Source: Methylobacter sp. S3L5C (GTDB lineage: Bacteria > Pseudomonadota > Gammaproteobacteria > Methylococcales > Methylomonadaceae). From it: 64,000 bases of DNA. The position numbers and the translations under genes were made by a program. Shown one piece after another: positions 38,446 to 47,777 of this stretch (within the stretch, counting starts at the first letter, position 1; each line of letters opens with the position of its first letter). The stretch lies in the NCBI RefSeq assembly GCF_022788635.1, contig NZ_CP076024.1, positions 4,007,503 through 4,071,502 of the forward strand, given 5' to 3'. The notes under the pieces are model-generated. The model had not been told where the DNA came from. It ran no database searches and saw only the letters and a program-made list of their open reading frames with translations.

Positions 38446-39470
38446 CTCCCCACGAAGAGCGCAAGCAAGTGATTGTTTTACTGAATGAATCGGTAACAGC
38501 GGGGGCTCGCAAAGCTAAAGCCTGTGAGGTGCTGGGCCTGAGCGAACGGACCTTGCAACGCTGGCAGACCGGTGAGACGATTCACTGCGATCAACGCCCT
38601 TTGCGTGACTATCAACCGCCACACAAACTAACAGCAATCGAGCGCACCGAGGTGCTGACACTCGCCAATTCAGATGAATTTGGTCATCTGCCACCGAGTC
38701 AGATCGTGCCACGACTGGCCGACCAAGGCAGCTATCTGGCGTCTGAGTCGACCTTCTATCGCATCCTGCGCGAGGAAAAACAGCTTACCCATCGGCGTAG
38801 CGAACGGCCAGTTCAAATACGCACCAAGCCGCGCGCGGTCTGTGCTACAGCACCTAATCAACTGTACAGTTGGGACATTACTTATCTGCCATCACTGATC
38901 CGTGGACAGTTTTTCTATCTGTATCTATTTGTTGATATTTTCAGCCGAAAGATCGTCGGTTGGCAGGTATATGAAGAAGAAAACAGCGCCTTGGCTGGCG
39001 AATTGTTACGTGATCTTTGTCATCGTGAAGGTATACAGGCAGAACAGCTTATCCTGCATTCTGACAACGGCAGCCCAATGAAGGGATCGACTATGCTGGC
39101 GACCTTGCAACAGCTTGGTGTCATGCCTTCGTTTAGTCGGCCATCGGTTAGCAACGATAATCCGTACTCAGAATCGCTGTTTAAGACCTTGAAATATCGT
39201 CCTAACTATCCGCTAAAGCCGTTCGCCGATGTTACGGAAGCGCGTCAGTGGGTCACAAGCTTAGTGGAATGGTACAACCATGAGCATCGTCACAGCGCTA
39301 TCCGCTTTGTTACACCAGCACAACGTCATGAAGGCTTGGACGACAAGCTTCTGGATAACCGTAAAGCCGTCTACAAAGCAGCACGTGCTAAACATCCGCA
39401 ACGCTGGACTGGAAGCTCCCGTAATTGGGGAAAAATCCAGACAGTCCACCTTAACCCAGACAAGGCCTAA
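38442..39470 (+). CDS. IS3-family transposase OrfB, copy 2
   Basis: The 342-residue protein keeps the catalytic segments LYSWDITYLP, LILHSDNGSPM and NPYSESLFKTLK. It begins MTPHEERKQVIVLLNESV, with scattered substitutions relative to copies 1 and 3. No lesion is visible. Confidence 0.9.
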   Translation: MTPHEERKQVIVLLNESVTAGARKAKACEVLGLSERTLQRWQTGETIHCDQRPLRDYQPPHKLTAIERTEVLTLANSDEFGHLPPSQIVPRLADQGSYLASESTFYRILREEKQLTHRRSERPVQIRTKPRAVCATAPNQLYSWDITYLPSLIRGQFFYLYLFVDIFSRKIVGWQVYEEENSALAGELLRDLCHREGIQAEQLILHSDNGSPMKGSTMLATLQQLGVMPSFSRPSVSNDNPYSESLFKTLKYRPNYPLKPFADVTEARQWVTSLVEWYNHEHRHSAIRFVTPAQRHEGLDDKLLDNRKAVYKAARAKHPQRWTGSSRNWGKIQTVHLNPDKA

Positions 39471-40819
39471 ACAAAAAAATGCTATCAAGGAAGTGATTAT
39501 TCAGAAAACAAACCAGAGTAAGATTTAACCGTCGATGCGACAACTACATTGACAATTACCGTTTACCAATCCATTCTCGAGCGATGTTGTTGGATGGCCC
39601 CATACTGATACCTGCTCGGGCATCGCGGAAGATGCGTTCAAGCTGGCCTTTTTTGTAACCATAACCGCCGCTGACATCCATGGCATTGCGTGCCGAGATG
39701 TTAGCAACTTCTGAGGCATGGACTTTGAATTCAGTTAACGACAGCAGGATTTGCCCTTGTGGTTCACCATTGGCTTGCAATTGGTCTAATTGTCTGGCTA
39801 AATCGTGCTGCCAAGGGCGCAGGCTCTCCACTAATATTTTGGACTCACCCAATTGTTGTCGCAGTACTTGATAATCAGACAGTTTTCGGTTGAAATCGCG
39901 ATGGATCGTACCCGTTAGATGATCAACAGCTTTTTCTAATGCTGCTCTGGCTACGCCATGCCAAACAGCCCCCAAACCGACTAAATATACCGGTGAAACG
40001 CCGTGGTAAACAATATCTTTACCCTGCCCTTCTTCACCTAGGCGATCAATACTTTTGATGTGCACATTTTTGTAAGTAATTGGACCGCTGTGGTTACCAC
40101 GAACGCCAAGTGCATCCCAAACGCCATGGCTAATACCATCCAGCTTGGAATCGACGATGAAAAAACTAATATCGGTAGCGCTTTTAGCGCCAGGTGAGCG
40201 CGTTTGAAAAATATAGTAATCTGCTTGTCCTGCACTGGTAGTAAATGATTTTTCGGCATTGAGCAGATAGTTATTGTCATTATCACGGGCAGCCTCACTA
40301 AAATTAAACCACCAGTGTCCGCCTGATGCTTTTTCGCTGGTAGAATAGGTGCCGATTAAACCGTCCCGCGCGGGTTTCAACCAACGTTCTTTTTGATCGT
40401 GATTACCAAATAAGTTGATGGTCTGAGCAGCGCCAGTGTGCATCACATAAACCAGTCCGGTAGAAGCGCAGACACGACCGATCTCTTCAGCAACGATTGA
40501 AAAGGCAACGTAATCCAGGCCTAGACCGCCGTATTCTTTAGAAACAAGCACCCCATTCCAACCAGCCAGAGCAAGGGCTTCAAGGTTTTCTCTAGGAAAA
40601 ATACCTTGGTCAGTTTGTTCAGCATTAAGTCGAATGACTTCGTCAACCAACGTACGGATTTCAGAACGGATTTTTTCGTAATCATGTATAGGCATAATTT
40701 ATTCCTTAAACAGTTTTAGGAAATTGCGTTACGCACCGCCATAATTTTGTTCTGCAGCATACAATCCCGTATCGCAATGTATTTACGGTCATAATTCAAC
40801 ATATTTTTATGTTGTGGCA

Positions 40820-41911
40820 TTAAGCAGTCGCAGTTACTTTTTGTTGTGATTCAAGCTCTCGTACGAGTGGCAGAACGTTCTTGCCAAAGTAACTGACCTC
40901 TTCCTGAAAATGCAAAAAGCCTGATAGAATCAGATCGACTCCAACCGCCTTAAATTCAACAATACGTTCAGCAATCTGTTGAGGTGTTCCAATCAAGTTG
41001 GTTTTAAAACCATCGTTATATTGCACTAAATCTTCAAATGTTGATTTGGCCCAATTTCCCTCAAGCTCAGAAGTCGATGCCCCTGCTTGTTTTGCTGCGT
41101 GCCCAAAAGCATTGACCGCTTCATGGTTGGCTTTAGCTATAATTTCAGCCAATACTGCTTTGGCTTCCTCTTCAGTATCACGAGCAATAATAAAAGCATT
41201 CACACCTATCTTTATCTTATGGTTATTAGCAGTCGCCTTTTCCCGAATATCATCAACCTGTGCCTTAATACCCTCCACAGTATTGCCATTAGTAAAATAC
41301 CAATCAGAAACTTGAGATGCCATATCCCTGGCAGCACGAGAACTCCCGCCTTGAAATACTTCGGGATGAGGTTGCTGTAATGGCTTTGGTTTTAATGAGT
41401 AATCATGGAGTCGATAAAAATCACCTTGGTAAGTAAAGCTATCGGTTGTCCAGATACCTTTCAAAACCTCAATGAATTCTTGAGAGCGGCGATAACGCTC
41501 ATCATGCTCCAACCATGGTTGCCCAATGGCTAAAAATTCACCTTTGAACCAACCAGAAACAATATTTACCGCAATACGACCTTCAGTAAGATTATCAATG
41601 GTTGATAATTGCTTGGCAGCCAAGACCGGGTCCCACGGGCCAGGTAAAATAGCGGCAATGACTTTAATTTTAGTGGTTGCAGCAAGCAGGGCATGTGAAA
41701 AAGCCACTGACTCATGTTGGAATTCAGCACCATAACCAGCAGTAAATCTGATCTGGGTCAGCGCATATTCAAAACCACTTTTTTCTGCAATTTGTGCCAG
41801 CTTACGATTGTAATCAATATCCCAACTTGTTCTCTGTTCGATATCACTGACGACTAAACCACCGCTAACATTAGGTACCCAATAGGCAAATTTAAGTTGT
41901 TCTACACTCAT
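40820..41911 (-). CDS. sfnG: Dimethylsulfone monooxygenase SfnG (FMNH2-dependent)
   Basis: SfnG oxidises dimethylsulfone to methanesulfinate and formaldehyde with FMNH2 and O2. The 363-residue protein is a luciferase-like (LLM) TIM barrel: [92 protein letters not shown] and LIGTPQQIAERIVEFKAVGV. The NVSGGLV start and AYWVPNV strand are those of SfnG and not of SsuD. It lies 30 bases after msuE, whose product supplies FMNH2, and before the sfnC-like gene. All key segments are intact. Confidence 0.92.
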   Translation of the reverse strand: MSVEQLKFAYWVPNVSGGLVVSDIEQRTSWDIDYNRKLAQIAEKSGFEYALTQIRFTAGYGAEFQHESVAFSHALLAATTKIKVIAAILPGPWDPVLAAKQLSTIDNLTEGRIAVNIVSGWFKGEFLAIGQPWLEHDERYRRSQEFIEVLKGIWTTDSFTYQGDFYRLHDYSLKPKPLQQPHPEVFQGGSSRAARDMASQVSDWYFTNGNTVEGIKAQVDDIREKATANNHKIKIGVNAFIIARDTEEEAKAVLAEIIAKANHEAVNAFGHAAKQAGASTSELEGNWAKSTFEDLVQYNDGFKTNLIGTPQQIAERIVEFKAVGVDLILSGFLHFQEEVSYFGKNVLPLVRELESQQKVTATA

Positions 41912-41941
41912 ATTTTTTCCTGAATTACTTTATTTTAAAAT

Positions 41942-42538
41942 TTAGGCTTTTGCTAAATCTTGATGATTAATTACCGGGGACGCTTGTTCGGGTACCAAAT
42001 TACGATGCTTAAGATGCGGCAATGCTTTTTCTACCGCCAAATCAAGTCGTGCTTCTAGTGCTTTGCTGGCTACTTGGTAATTAACAAACTCGGCCTCAGT
42101 AGCATAAACACCAATTGGCAGTGTTAATGCCTGGAAGAAACCAAATAAAGGCCGAAGTTGATGTTCGATAATCAGGGCATGTCGGTCACTACCGCCGGTT
42201 GCGCTGAGTATCACCGGAACATCAATGAGTGCTTCATGATGAACCAAGTCAAATAGATGTTTAAACAAACCCGTGTAAGAGCCTCGATAAACTGGCGTTC
42301 CAACTATCAGCAAGTCTGCCGTTTCAATGGCCTCTATATCCTTTTTAATAGGCTCAGGTAAAGCATCACGAGTTCCTGCCGCGCCAAGCAAGCTACTTAT
42401 TTGGCCTAATTCAATCAAATGAAGTTCGATAGGGATTTGTTTATCGAGGCGTTTAATTATTTCTTCAATAATGGTGAGCGTTCTTGACGGCTGACCAGCT
42501 CCACCGGACACAGCAGTTATTTTTAGTTTATGACTCAT
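41942..42538 (-). CDS. msuE: NAD(P)H-dependent FMN reductase MsuE
   Basis: MsuE reduces FMN to supply the two-component monooxygenases SfnG and MsuD/SsuD. The 198-residue flavodoxin-like protein has the N-terminal phosphate loop VSGGAGQPSRTLTIIEEI and the flavin-binding segment DLLIVGTPVYRGSYTGLFKH, with ILSATGGSDRHALIIEHQLR after it. It is the first gene of msuE-sfnG-sfnC and has a sigma-54-type promoter about 80 bases upstream. Confidence 0.9.
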   Translation of the reverse strand: MSHKLKITAVSGGAGQPSRTLTIIEEIIKRLDKQIPIELHLIELGQISSLLGAAGTRDALPEPIKKDIEAIETADLLIVGTPVYRGSYTGLFKHLFDLVHHEALIDVPVILSATGGSDRHALIIEHQLRPLFGFFQALTLPIGVYATEAEFVNYQVASKALEARLDLAVEKALPHLKHRNLVPEQASPVINHQDLAKA

Positions 42539-42617
42539 AATTCTCTCCAGTTAAATGTTTTTAACAAATCAATTTAAAATAGTGAATACACATAAATTAA
42601 ATGAACATTTTAATAAG

Positions 42618-42633
42618 AGCAGAAACTGTGCCA
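42618..42633 (-). promoter_or_regulatory. Sigma-54 promoter of msuE-sfnG-sfnC
   Basis: The minus strand reads TGGCACAGTTTCTGCT: GG at -24 and GC at -12 with correct spacing. It matches the promoters at 51089-51104 and 51342-51357 base for base at the key positions. Confidence 0.8.
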
Positions 42634-42718
42634 TGTATAATTATCGATAATTATCAATAAGTTAATGTAATTCAAGCGAAGGGGATTTGTTGATTATCAT
42701 GCCTGTTTGCTGATGCCT

Positions 42719-42734
42719 TGCTGCTATGGCAGCA
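42719..42734. promoter_or_regulatory. Candidate SfnR binding palindrome (msuE upstream site 1)
   Basis: TGCTGCTATGGCAGCA is a near-perfect palindrome about 85-100 bases upstream of the msuE sigma-54 promoter, a usual enhancer distance. It matches the consensus TGCTGYTATRRCAGCA at all 16 positions. Confidence 0.65.
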
Positions 42735-42799
42735 TTTTTCATAAACTATCAGCTCACCTACATTCAGTCTGTTTTTTTTGGACATCTATATTTGTATGC

Positions 42800-42815
42800 T
42801 GCTGCTCTATAAGCA
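42800..42815. promoter_or_regulatory. Candidate SfnR binding site (msuE upstream site 2, weaker)
   Basis: TGCTGCTCTATAAGCA matches the consensus at 13 of 16 positions and lies about 170-180 bases upstream of the msuE promoter. The left arm is perfect, the right arm partial. Confidence 0.4.
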
Positions 42816-42913
42816 ACCCATCAGCATAAAATTAGAACTTCAGCAATTAACCTTAATTGAAAAATATAAAAATACTTAATAATCAATGGGTTAATTATTG
42901 GCATATTAAGTGC

Positions 42914-42951
42914 TTGACAGATAGTAAGCGTTTATTTGATATACAAACGCT
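42914..42951 (+). promoter_or_regulatory. Sigma-70-type promoter of sfnB with an overlapping operator-like repeat
   Basis: TTGACA (42914-42919) and TGATAT (42937-42942) are 17 bases apart. An inverted repeat AGCGTTT (42927-42933) / AAACGCT (42945-42951) straddles the -10 element, a position suited to a repressor or other regulator. The sfnB ATG is 40 bases further on. Confidence 0.5.
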
Positions 42952-42990
42952 GGCTTTTTTAATTAGCAATTACTTTCACACGGAGCATTT

Positions 42991-44226
42991 ATGCCATCAT
43001 CACCAAGAATCCTTGCCGAAGCTGCTCTGGAAATCATTCCCAGACCAAGCGCGCATATCATTAAATCAGATGCAGAGGCGATTGAAGTGGCTAAAAAAAT
43101 AGCCATAGAAATTGCCAAAGGAGCAGCCACTCGTGACAAAGAACGAATCTTGCCCCGTAAAGAACTTGACCTTTTTTCCCAAAGTGGCTTATGGGGTATA
43201 ACCATACCTAAAGAATATGGTGGTGCATTTGTTTCAAATAAAACCTTGGCTGAGGTAATCACTATCGTTTCCGAAGCAGATCCATGTGTCGGACAAATAC
43301 CACAAAATCATCTCTACATGATAGAAGCCATTCGTCTTGATGGTACCGAGTTTCAAAAGAAGTATTTTTTTGACTTGGCCCTCAAAGGCTTAAGATTCGG
43401 CAATGCTTTTTCTGAGATTGGAACAAAACAAGTTACGGATATAAATACCCGTCTCACGCCTACTAAAGACGGCTATTTACTTTCCGGTAAAAAATTCTAT
43501 TCTTCGGGTGCGCTACTTGCTGATTGGGTTCCTGTCGTCGCAAAAGATGAAAACGACAACACCGTGGTTGCTTTCGTAAAAAAAGGATCAGATGGTCTGA
43601 CTATTATCGACGACTGGTCAAGTTTTGGTCAGCGCACTACCGCCAGTGGAACCACTATCCTGGAAAATATTTTCATCCCCACAGCCTATGTACTACCCCA
43701 CTATCTTGCTTTTGAAAACCCAACTACCATGGGCCCCATCGCACAAATTATTCAAGCAGCCGTCGATACCGGTATTGCTCGCGCCGCATTGAAGGACACA
43801 CTGTATTTTGTACGCAACCATACTCGTCCCTGGATAGATACAAGTTTAGAACATGGCTATGAAGACCCGTTGACACTAAAGGATATTGGTAATATTCAAA
43901 TTCAGGTACATGCAACCGAAGCGTTATTAAGTCGAGCCGGTGAATTAATTGATCATGCCCAACTGAAGTCCAATGAGGATACAGTCGCAGCGGCATCCAT
44001 TGCTGTAGCAGAGGCAAAAATATTTAGTACGGAAACGGCTTTGCTGGCAGGTAGTAAATTATTCGAATTAGCGGGTACCCGTTCAACATTAGGAGAATAT
44101 AATCTTGATCGTCATTGGCGCAATGCACGAACTCATACACTGCATGATCCAGTGCGCTGGAAATACTATGCGGTAGGTAATTATGTATTAAACGGCATTA
44201 ATCCGCCTCGTCATCCCTGGTTTTGA
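42991..44226 (+). CDS. sfnB: SfnB-family sulfur acquisition oxidoreductase
   Basis: SfnB proteins are acyl-CoA dehydrogenase-fold flavoproteins found in sulfur-starvation clusters. Their exact substrate is not established. The 411-residue product has ITIPKEYGGAFVSNKTLAEV, VGQIPQNHLYMIEAIRL, GNAFSEIGTKQV, GKKFYSSGALLADWVPV, IIDDWSSFGQRTTASGT and FELAGTRSTLGEYNLDRHWR, then ARTHTLHDPVRWKYYAVGNY. The His-Asp pair near the end is typical of the DszC/SfnB branch. It is transcribed away from msuE, ends at a bidirectional terminator, and is the one sfn gene without an obvious sigma-54 promoter. Confidence 0.9.
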   Translation: MPSSPRILAEAALEIIPRPSAHIIKSDAEAIEVAKKIAIEIAKGAATRDKERILPRKELDLFSQSGLWGITIPKEYGGAFVSNKTLAEVITIVSEADPCVGQIPQNHLYMIEAIRLDGTEFQKKYFFDLALKGLRFGNAFSEIGTKQVTDINTRLTPTKDGYLLSGKKFYSSGALLADWVPVVAKDENDNTVVAFVKKGSDGLTIIDDWSSFGQRTTASGTTILENIFIPTAYVLPHYLAFENPTTMGPIAQIIQAAVDTGIARAALKDTLYFVRNHTRPWIDTSLEHGYEDPLTLKDIGNIQIQVHATEALLSRAGELIDHAQLKSNEDTVAAASIAVAEAKIFSTETALLAGSKLFELAGTRSTLGEYNLDRHWRNARTHTLHDPVRWKYYAVGNYVLNGINPPRHPWF

Positions 44227-44335
44227 ATTATAGATTTTCAGGTAAATAATTTAAATACCTACAGATACTATCCTTTTATAGGTTGGTATCTGTATAAATT
44301 TAAAATAACGTGCAATAGAAATTTAACATCACTCT

Positions 44336-44364
44336 AAAAAGCCCATATTATTTATGGGCTTTTT
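44336..44364. terminator. Bidirectional terminator between sfnB and ribB
   Basis: A 12-bp stem AAAAAGCCCATA / TATGGGCTTTTT with a 5-base loop gives T-runs on both strands. It lies between the convergent sfnB and ribB stop codons and can serve both. Confidence 0.9.
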
Positions 44365-44614
44365 AGTCTTGAAGATTAGATGCGCACTTCTTCAATGGTA
44401 CATCTAGCGTTAGATAGCCCCCCTCTATAATTCACATATTCAGAATGTTCCAGAAGATTTTGTTTACGGTACGCGATCAAATCTTCAATAGTAATAATCT
44501 TAAGATCGTGTTGTTTTGCAAAGGCAAACAAATCCGGTCGACGAGCCATGCTGCCGTCATCATTCACAATTTCACAAAGCACTCCTACTGAATTTAAACC
44601 TGCCAGGCTAGTTA

Positions 44615-46518
44615 GTGTTTGAACGGTAATAAATTATTTAATACAAAACAATAAGTTGCGATAAAATAGGCTATTGAAAATCAAATAACAGCCTATTGGC
44701 GTATAAAATGCTGAATTTAAGTAACTTGCTGATAATTATGATTATTATTTTCATCGAAAAGGGCTTGGCAAAAGCTACCTCCCGGATAAGCGCCTCAGCT
44801 TTCAAATTCTCGTTGGAAAACTCCCGATGAGAAAGGTATTTTCTCCACAAATGAGCATCGGTCAACGCGATATTGCTGATATCAAAATAGATGTTTCCTC
44901 CCGTGATGACATTCCGATCATCTTGCTGGGCTTGCAACACATTTATACGACTCAGCCATTAAGGGATGCTGTTTTTAAAATACTGGAGGATGTGGTGCCT
45001 ACTAAAATTGACGCCGAAGTGACAAAAATCGTTGCCATCGACAAAGGCCGCCCCGGTATGAATCAATGGTCGATTTTGGTGTTAGGATCGCTACGCGTAG
45101 GACTGAATACAGACTATGATCGCATTCTGGAGTTGGCCAATCAGCATAACACCCTACGTGAAATGCTCGGTCTTGGTTGCTTTGATGCCGACAAACGCTA
45201 TCGCCTGCAAACCTTGAAAGACAATCTCAAGCTGTTTACGCCAGCGATCATGGCGCGTATTAGTACTGAAGTTATTCGAGCCGGCTATCAATTACTGGAT
45301 CTGGATATTCATGCGCTGATCAGAGGCCGTTGCGATTCTTTTGTGTTAAAAACCAACGTGCATTTTCCAACCGATATCAGTTTACTGCATGATGCGATCC
45401 GGATTCTGATTCGGACGTGCGTCAAATGGAGCTTGCAACATGCCTTGCCTGAATGGCGATTGCATAAGCACAACCTGTCTAAATTTAAAAGGCGGTATCG
45501 CACGCTGCAAAAACTCAAACATTCCACGTCAAAAAATGACGCTATCAAGGCCGCCAAAGCACTTGAGATCAAACAGGCCTACCAGGACTATATTGATTTG
45601 GCAGGGTTTTATCTTGAGCGCACTAAAGCCAGTATGTTGACGTTAAAAAATCACTTTCACATACCAGAAGTGTTGCTTACCGATCTGAGCACTTTTAGCC
45701 TGCATGCCGAACGTCAAATCGAGCAGATTAGACGTCGCGCTATTCAAGGAGAAACCATTCCCCATGATGAAAAAGTCTTTTCCCTGTTCCAGACCCACAC
45801 CGAATGGATCAGCAAAGGCAAAGCCGGAGTCCCGGTTGAACTGGGCTTGCGGGTCTGTATCATGGAAGACCATCAGGGCTTTATATTGCACAGTCAAGTC
45901 ATGCAAAAGACTACCGACGACAAAGTCGCCGTGCCGATGGTTAAAGCGACTCAAGTAAAATTCCCAAGTTTTAACGCCTGTAGCTTTGACAAAGGTTTCC
46001 ACAGTCCGGCCAATCAAACCGACCTGAAAGCCCTCCTTGAGCAAGTCGTTTTACCCAAAAAAGGCAAGCTATCCAAAGCCGACCAGAATCGTGAATACAC
46101 CGCGGAATTTAAACAGGCAAAAAAGCAACATTCCGCCGTAGAATCGGCTATTAATGCGTTAGAAGTACATGGGCTGGATAAGTGCCTTGATCATGGCATT
46201 GAAGCCTTCGAGCGTTATGTTGGCTTAGCCGTGTTATCGCGTAACATTCAAAAGCTCGGCACAATTAAACGCGACATGGAACGGCTAAGGCTTGTTAACG
46301 AGCAACAAAAACTAGCTGCCTGACGCTTTTTTGAGAACAGCCAACAGGTTATCCACAGGAAAGGTGCGCTTATAATTTGTGATTATTAGAAATAATTCTG
46401 AAAAACTGATGGTAAATCAGAAAATAAGTCGTTTGTTCCACTCCGGAAAGATTTTTCCAAAAAATATTTCCGGATGTTGAGCTGGTTTTTTTGAAAAGTG
46501 GCTTTTTCGTTCAGGCAC
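44615..46518 (+). mobile_element. ISNCY-type insertion sequence in ribB (1904 bp)
   Basis: The ends GTGTTTGAACG and CGTTCAGGCAC are imperfect inverted repeats, flanked by TAGTTA on both sides. It lies opposite to ribB. A 200-base piece of a related element persists at 56496-56696. Confidence 0.85.
44827..46323 (+). CDS. ISNCY-type transposase
   Basis: The 498-residue protein is uninterrupted. It has a HTH-like start (LREMLGLGCFDADKRYRLQT) and a C-terminal catalytic region (SFDKGFHSPANQTDLKALL, KKQHSAVESAINALEVHGLD, LAVLSRNIQKLG). I assign the family from overall likeness to unclassified (ISNCY, ISDol1-like) transposases. Catalytic residues are not certain. Confidence 0.75.
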   Translation: MRKVFSPQMSIGQRDIADIKIDVSSRDDIPIILLGLQHIYTTQPLRDAVFKILEDVVPTKIDAEVTKIVAIDKGRPGMNQWSILVLGSLRVGLNTDYDRILELANQHNTLREMLGLGCFDADKRYRLQTLKDNLKLFTPAIMARISTEVIRAGYQLLDLDIHALIRGRCDSFVLKTNVHFPTDISLLHDAIRILIRTCVKWSLQHALPEWRLHKHNLSKFKRRYRTLQKLKHSTSKNDAIKAAKALEIKQAYQDYIDLAGFYLERTKASMLTLKNHFHIPEVLLTDLSTFSLHAERQIEQIRRRAIQGETIPHDEKVFSLFQTHTEWISKGKAGVPVELGLRVCIMEDHQGFILHSQVMQKTTDDKVAVPMVKATQVKFPSFNACSFDKGFHSPANQTDLKALLEQVVLPKKGKLSKADQNREYTAEFKQAKKQHSAVESAINALEVHGLDKCLDHGIEAFERYVGLAVLSRNIQKLGTIKRDMERLRLVNEQQKLAA

Positions 46519-47777
46519 TAGTTAAATCATAAGCCGCTTCAGTATGTCCCGGTCTATCCAAAACACCACCTTGCCGCGCTTTTAAAGGAAAGATGTGTCC
46601 TGGTCTTAAAAAATCTACTGGTTGTGTTGAAATATCTGCCAAGGCCCGTAACGTCGATGCTCGATCATGTGCAGAGATTCCCGTTGATGTTCCATATCGA
46701 TAATCAACGCTAACCGTGAATGCTGTTCTATGCGACTCGGTATTATTATTTACCATCAACGGCAATTGAAGTTGCGCTAGTCTCTCGGCCCCCAGTGCAA
46801 CACAGATAACGCCACTACTATGCCTGACAAGAAAGGCCATTTGACTACTGGTAATTTTTTCGGCAGCAATAATCAAATCACCTTCGTTTTCTCTGTTAGT
46901 ATCATCGACAACTACCACAAACTGACCATTGGCAATCGCTTGAATGGCATCGCTAACACTATCAAACGTCTCTAAGTTTCCTCCCATTTCCTAAGCCTTA
47001 ATATTTAAAAGTTGTTCGGCATTCTGATAAAAAACTTTATCGAGAACAGTATCTTTGAAGCCAAGTGCAGCAAAATCGTCAATCGTTTGTTTCAAATCAC
47101 GAAACGGGTAAGAAGACCCAAACAGAAGTTGCTCACCTAAACAAGAATTTGCCGCTTCAACATAAAGCGTTGAACCCGGTTGAAAAATATACATATCCGG
47201 GACAAGATAAATATTGGCATAGCGAAATGCAGCGCCAATAATTTCATTCACAAAAGGGTAATAGCCATGAAAACAAATAATTTTAAGTAATGGATATTTT
47301 CTAGCCAGCCTGGCTACTGCATTTGGGTGCGCATAATCAAAATCGGGTGTTGTCGGGCCACTCATCAAGCAAACAGGAACACCTAGATGAATGCACGCTT
47401 CATACACAGGAAACAGTGATGGATCATCAACATACAAAGCCGGTTCAGCAAATCCTGGTTCTATATTAATGGCCTTAAATCCTAACTGCTTGACCGATCT
47501 TTCGATTTCATCGAGCGCACTTTGTTCACCTCTGGTTTGTATATCCACAGAGCCAAGCCCAATCAGTTTTTGGCTTTGCGCAATTAATTTGGCAATCTCA
47601 TCATTACCTATCGTCAGACTTGGCGTTTCTCTCCCTACGATTACCGCCTTATCTACACCGGCATGATCAATTTCAGCAAGATAGCCTTCTAACGTAGAAG
47701 ATCGCCTGAAATGTTCGATGTCTTTTGATCCCACTCGTTGATTAAGCCATTTAGCCGTTTCATAACCTGGAGTATTA

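Larger units (their letters stand above)
37883..39560 (+). mobile_element. IS3-family insertion sequence, copy 2 (1678 bp)
   Basis: Same length and ends as copies 1 and 3, but with many base differences and several amino-acid changes. It is flanked by TTTAC on both sides (an imperfect 6-bp duplication). It lies in the 3' end of the sfnC-like gene. Confidence 0.9.
37830..40695 (-). pseudogene. SfnC-like acyl-CoA dehydrogenase-fold flavoprotein, 3' end displaced by IS3
   Basis: The protein has the acyl-CoA dehydrogenase fold used by the sulfur-acquisition flavoproteins SfnB, SfnC and DszC. Its main part (39556-40695) contains NGVLVSKEYGGLGLDYVAF, GTYSTSEKASGGHW, FTTSAGQADYY and SGGYGYKKGQLERIFRDAR. 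It ends REWIGKR at a TAA provided by the IS border. The missing native tail lies beyond the IS at 37830-37882 and reads ALVGLSLELFEAGGE, so about 16 residues were displaced. The truncated product may still fold. It is the last gene of msuE-sfnG-sfnC, 124 bases after sfnG. Calling it sfnC rests on context. Confidence 0.75.
44376..46987 (-). pseudogene. ribB: 3,4-dihydroxy-2-butanone 4-phosphate synthase (RibB), split by an ISNCY-type element
   Basis: RibB makes the four-carbon precursor of riboflavin from ribulose 5-phosphate. The N-terminal part (46525-46987) contains VVVVDDTNRENEGDLIIAAE, FLVRHSSGVICV and STGISAHDRASTLRAL, DFLRPGHIFPLKA and GGVLDRPGHTEAAYDL. The C-terminal part (44376-44614) reads [20 protein letters not shown] and [11 protein letters not shown]. 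Rejoining after removal of the IS and one 6-bp target copy gives [20 protein letters not shown], a standard RibB. It is the last gene of the ssuD operon, three bases after the amidohydrolase stop, so it probably served to raise flavin supply. Another ribB elsewhere must cover the essential function. Confidence 0.88.

Noticed and set aside
44671-44940. Minus-strand gene at the left end of the ISNCY element
   Set aside because: It overlaps the transposase start on the opposite strand, has no motif and is explained by the IS end.
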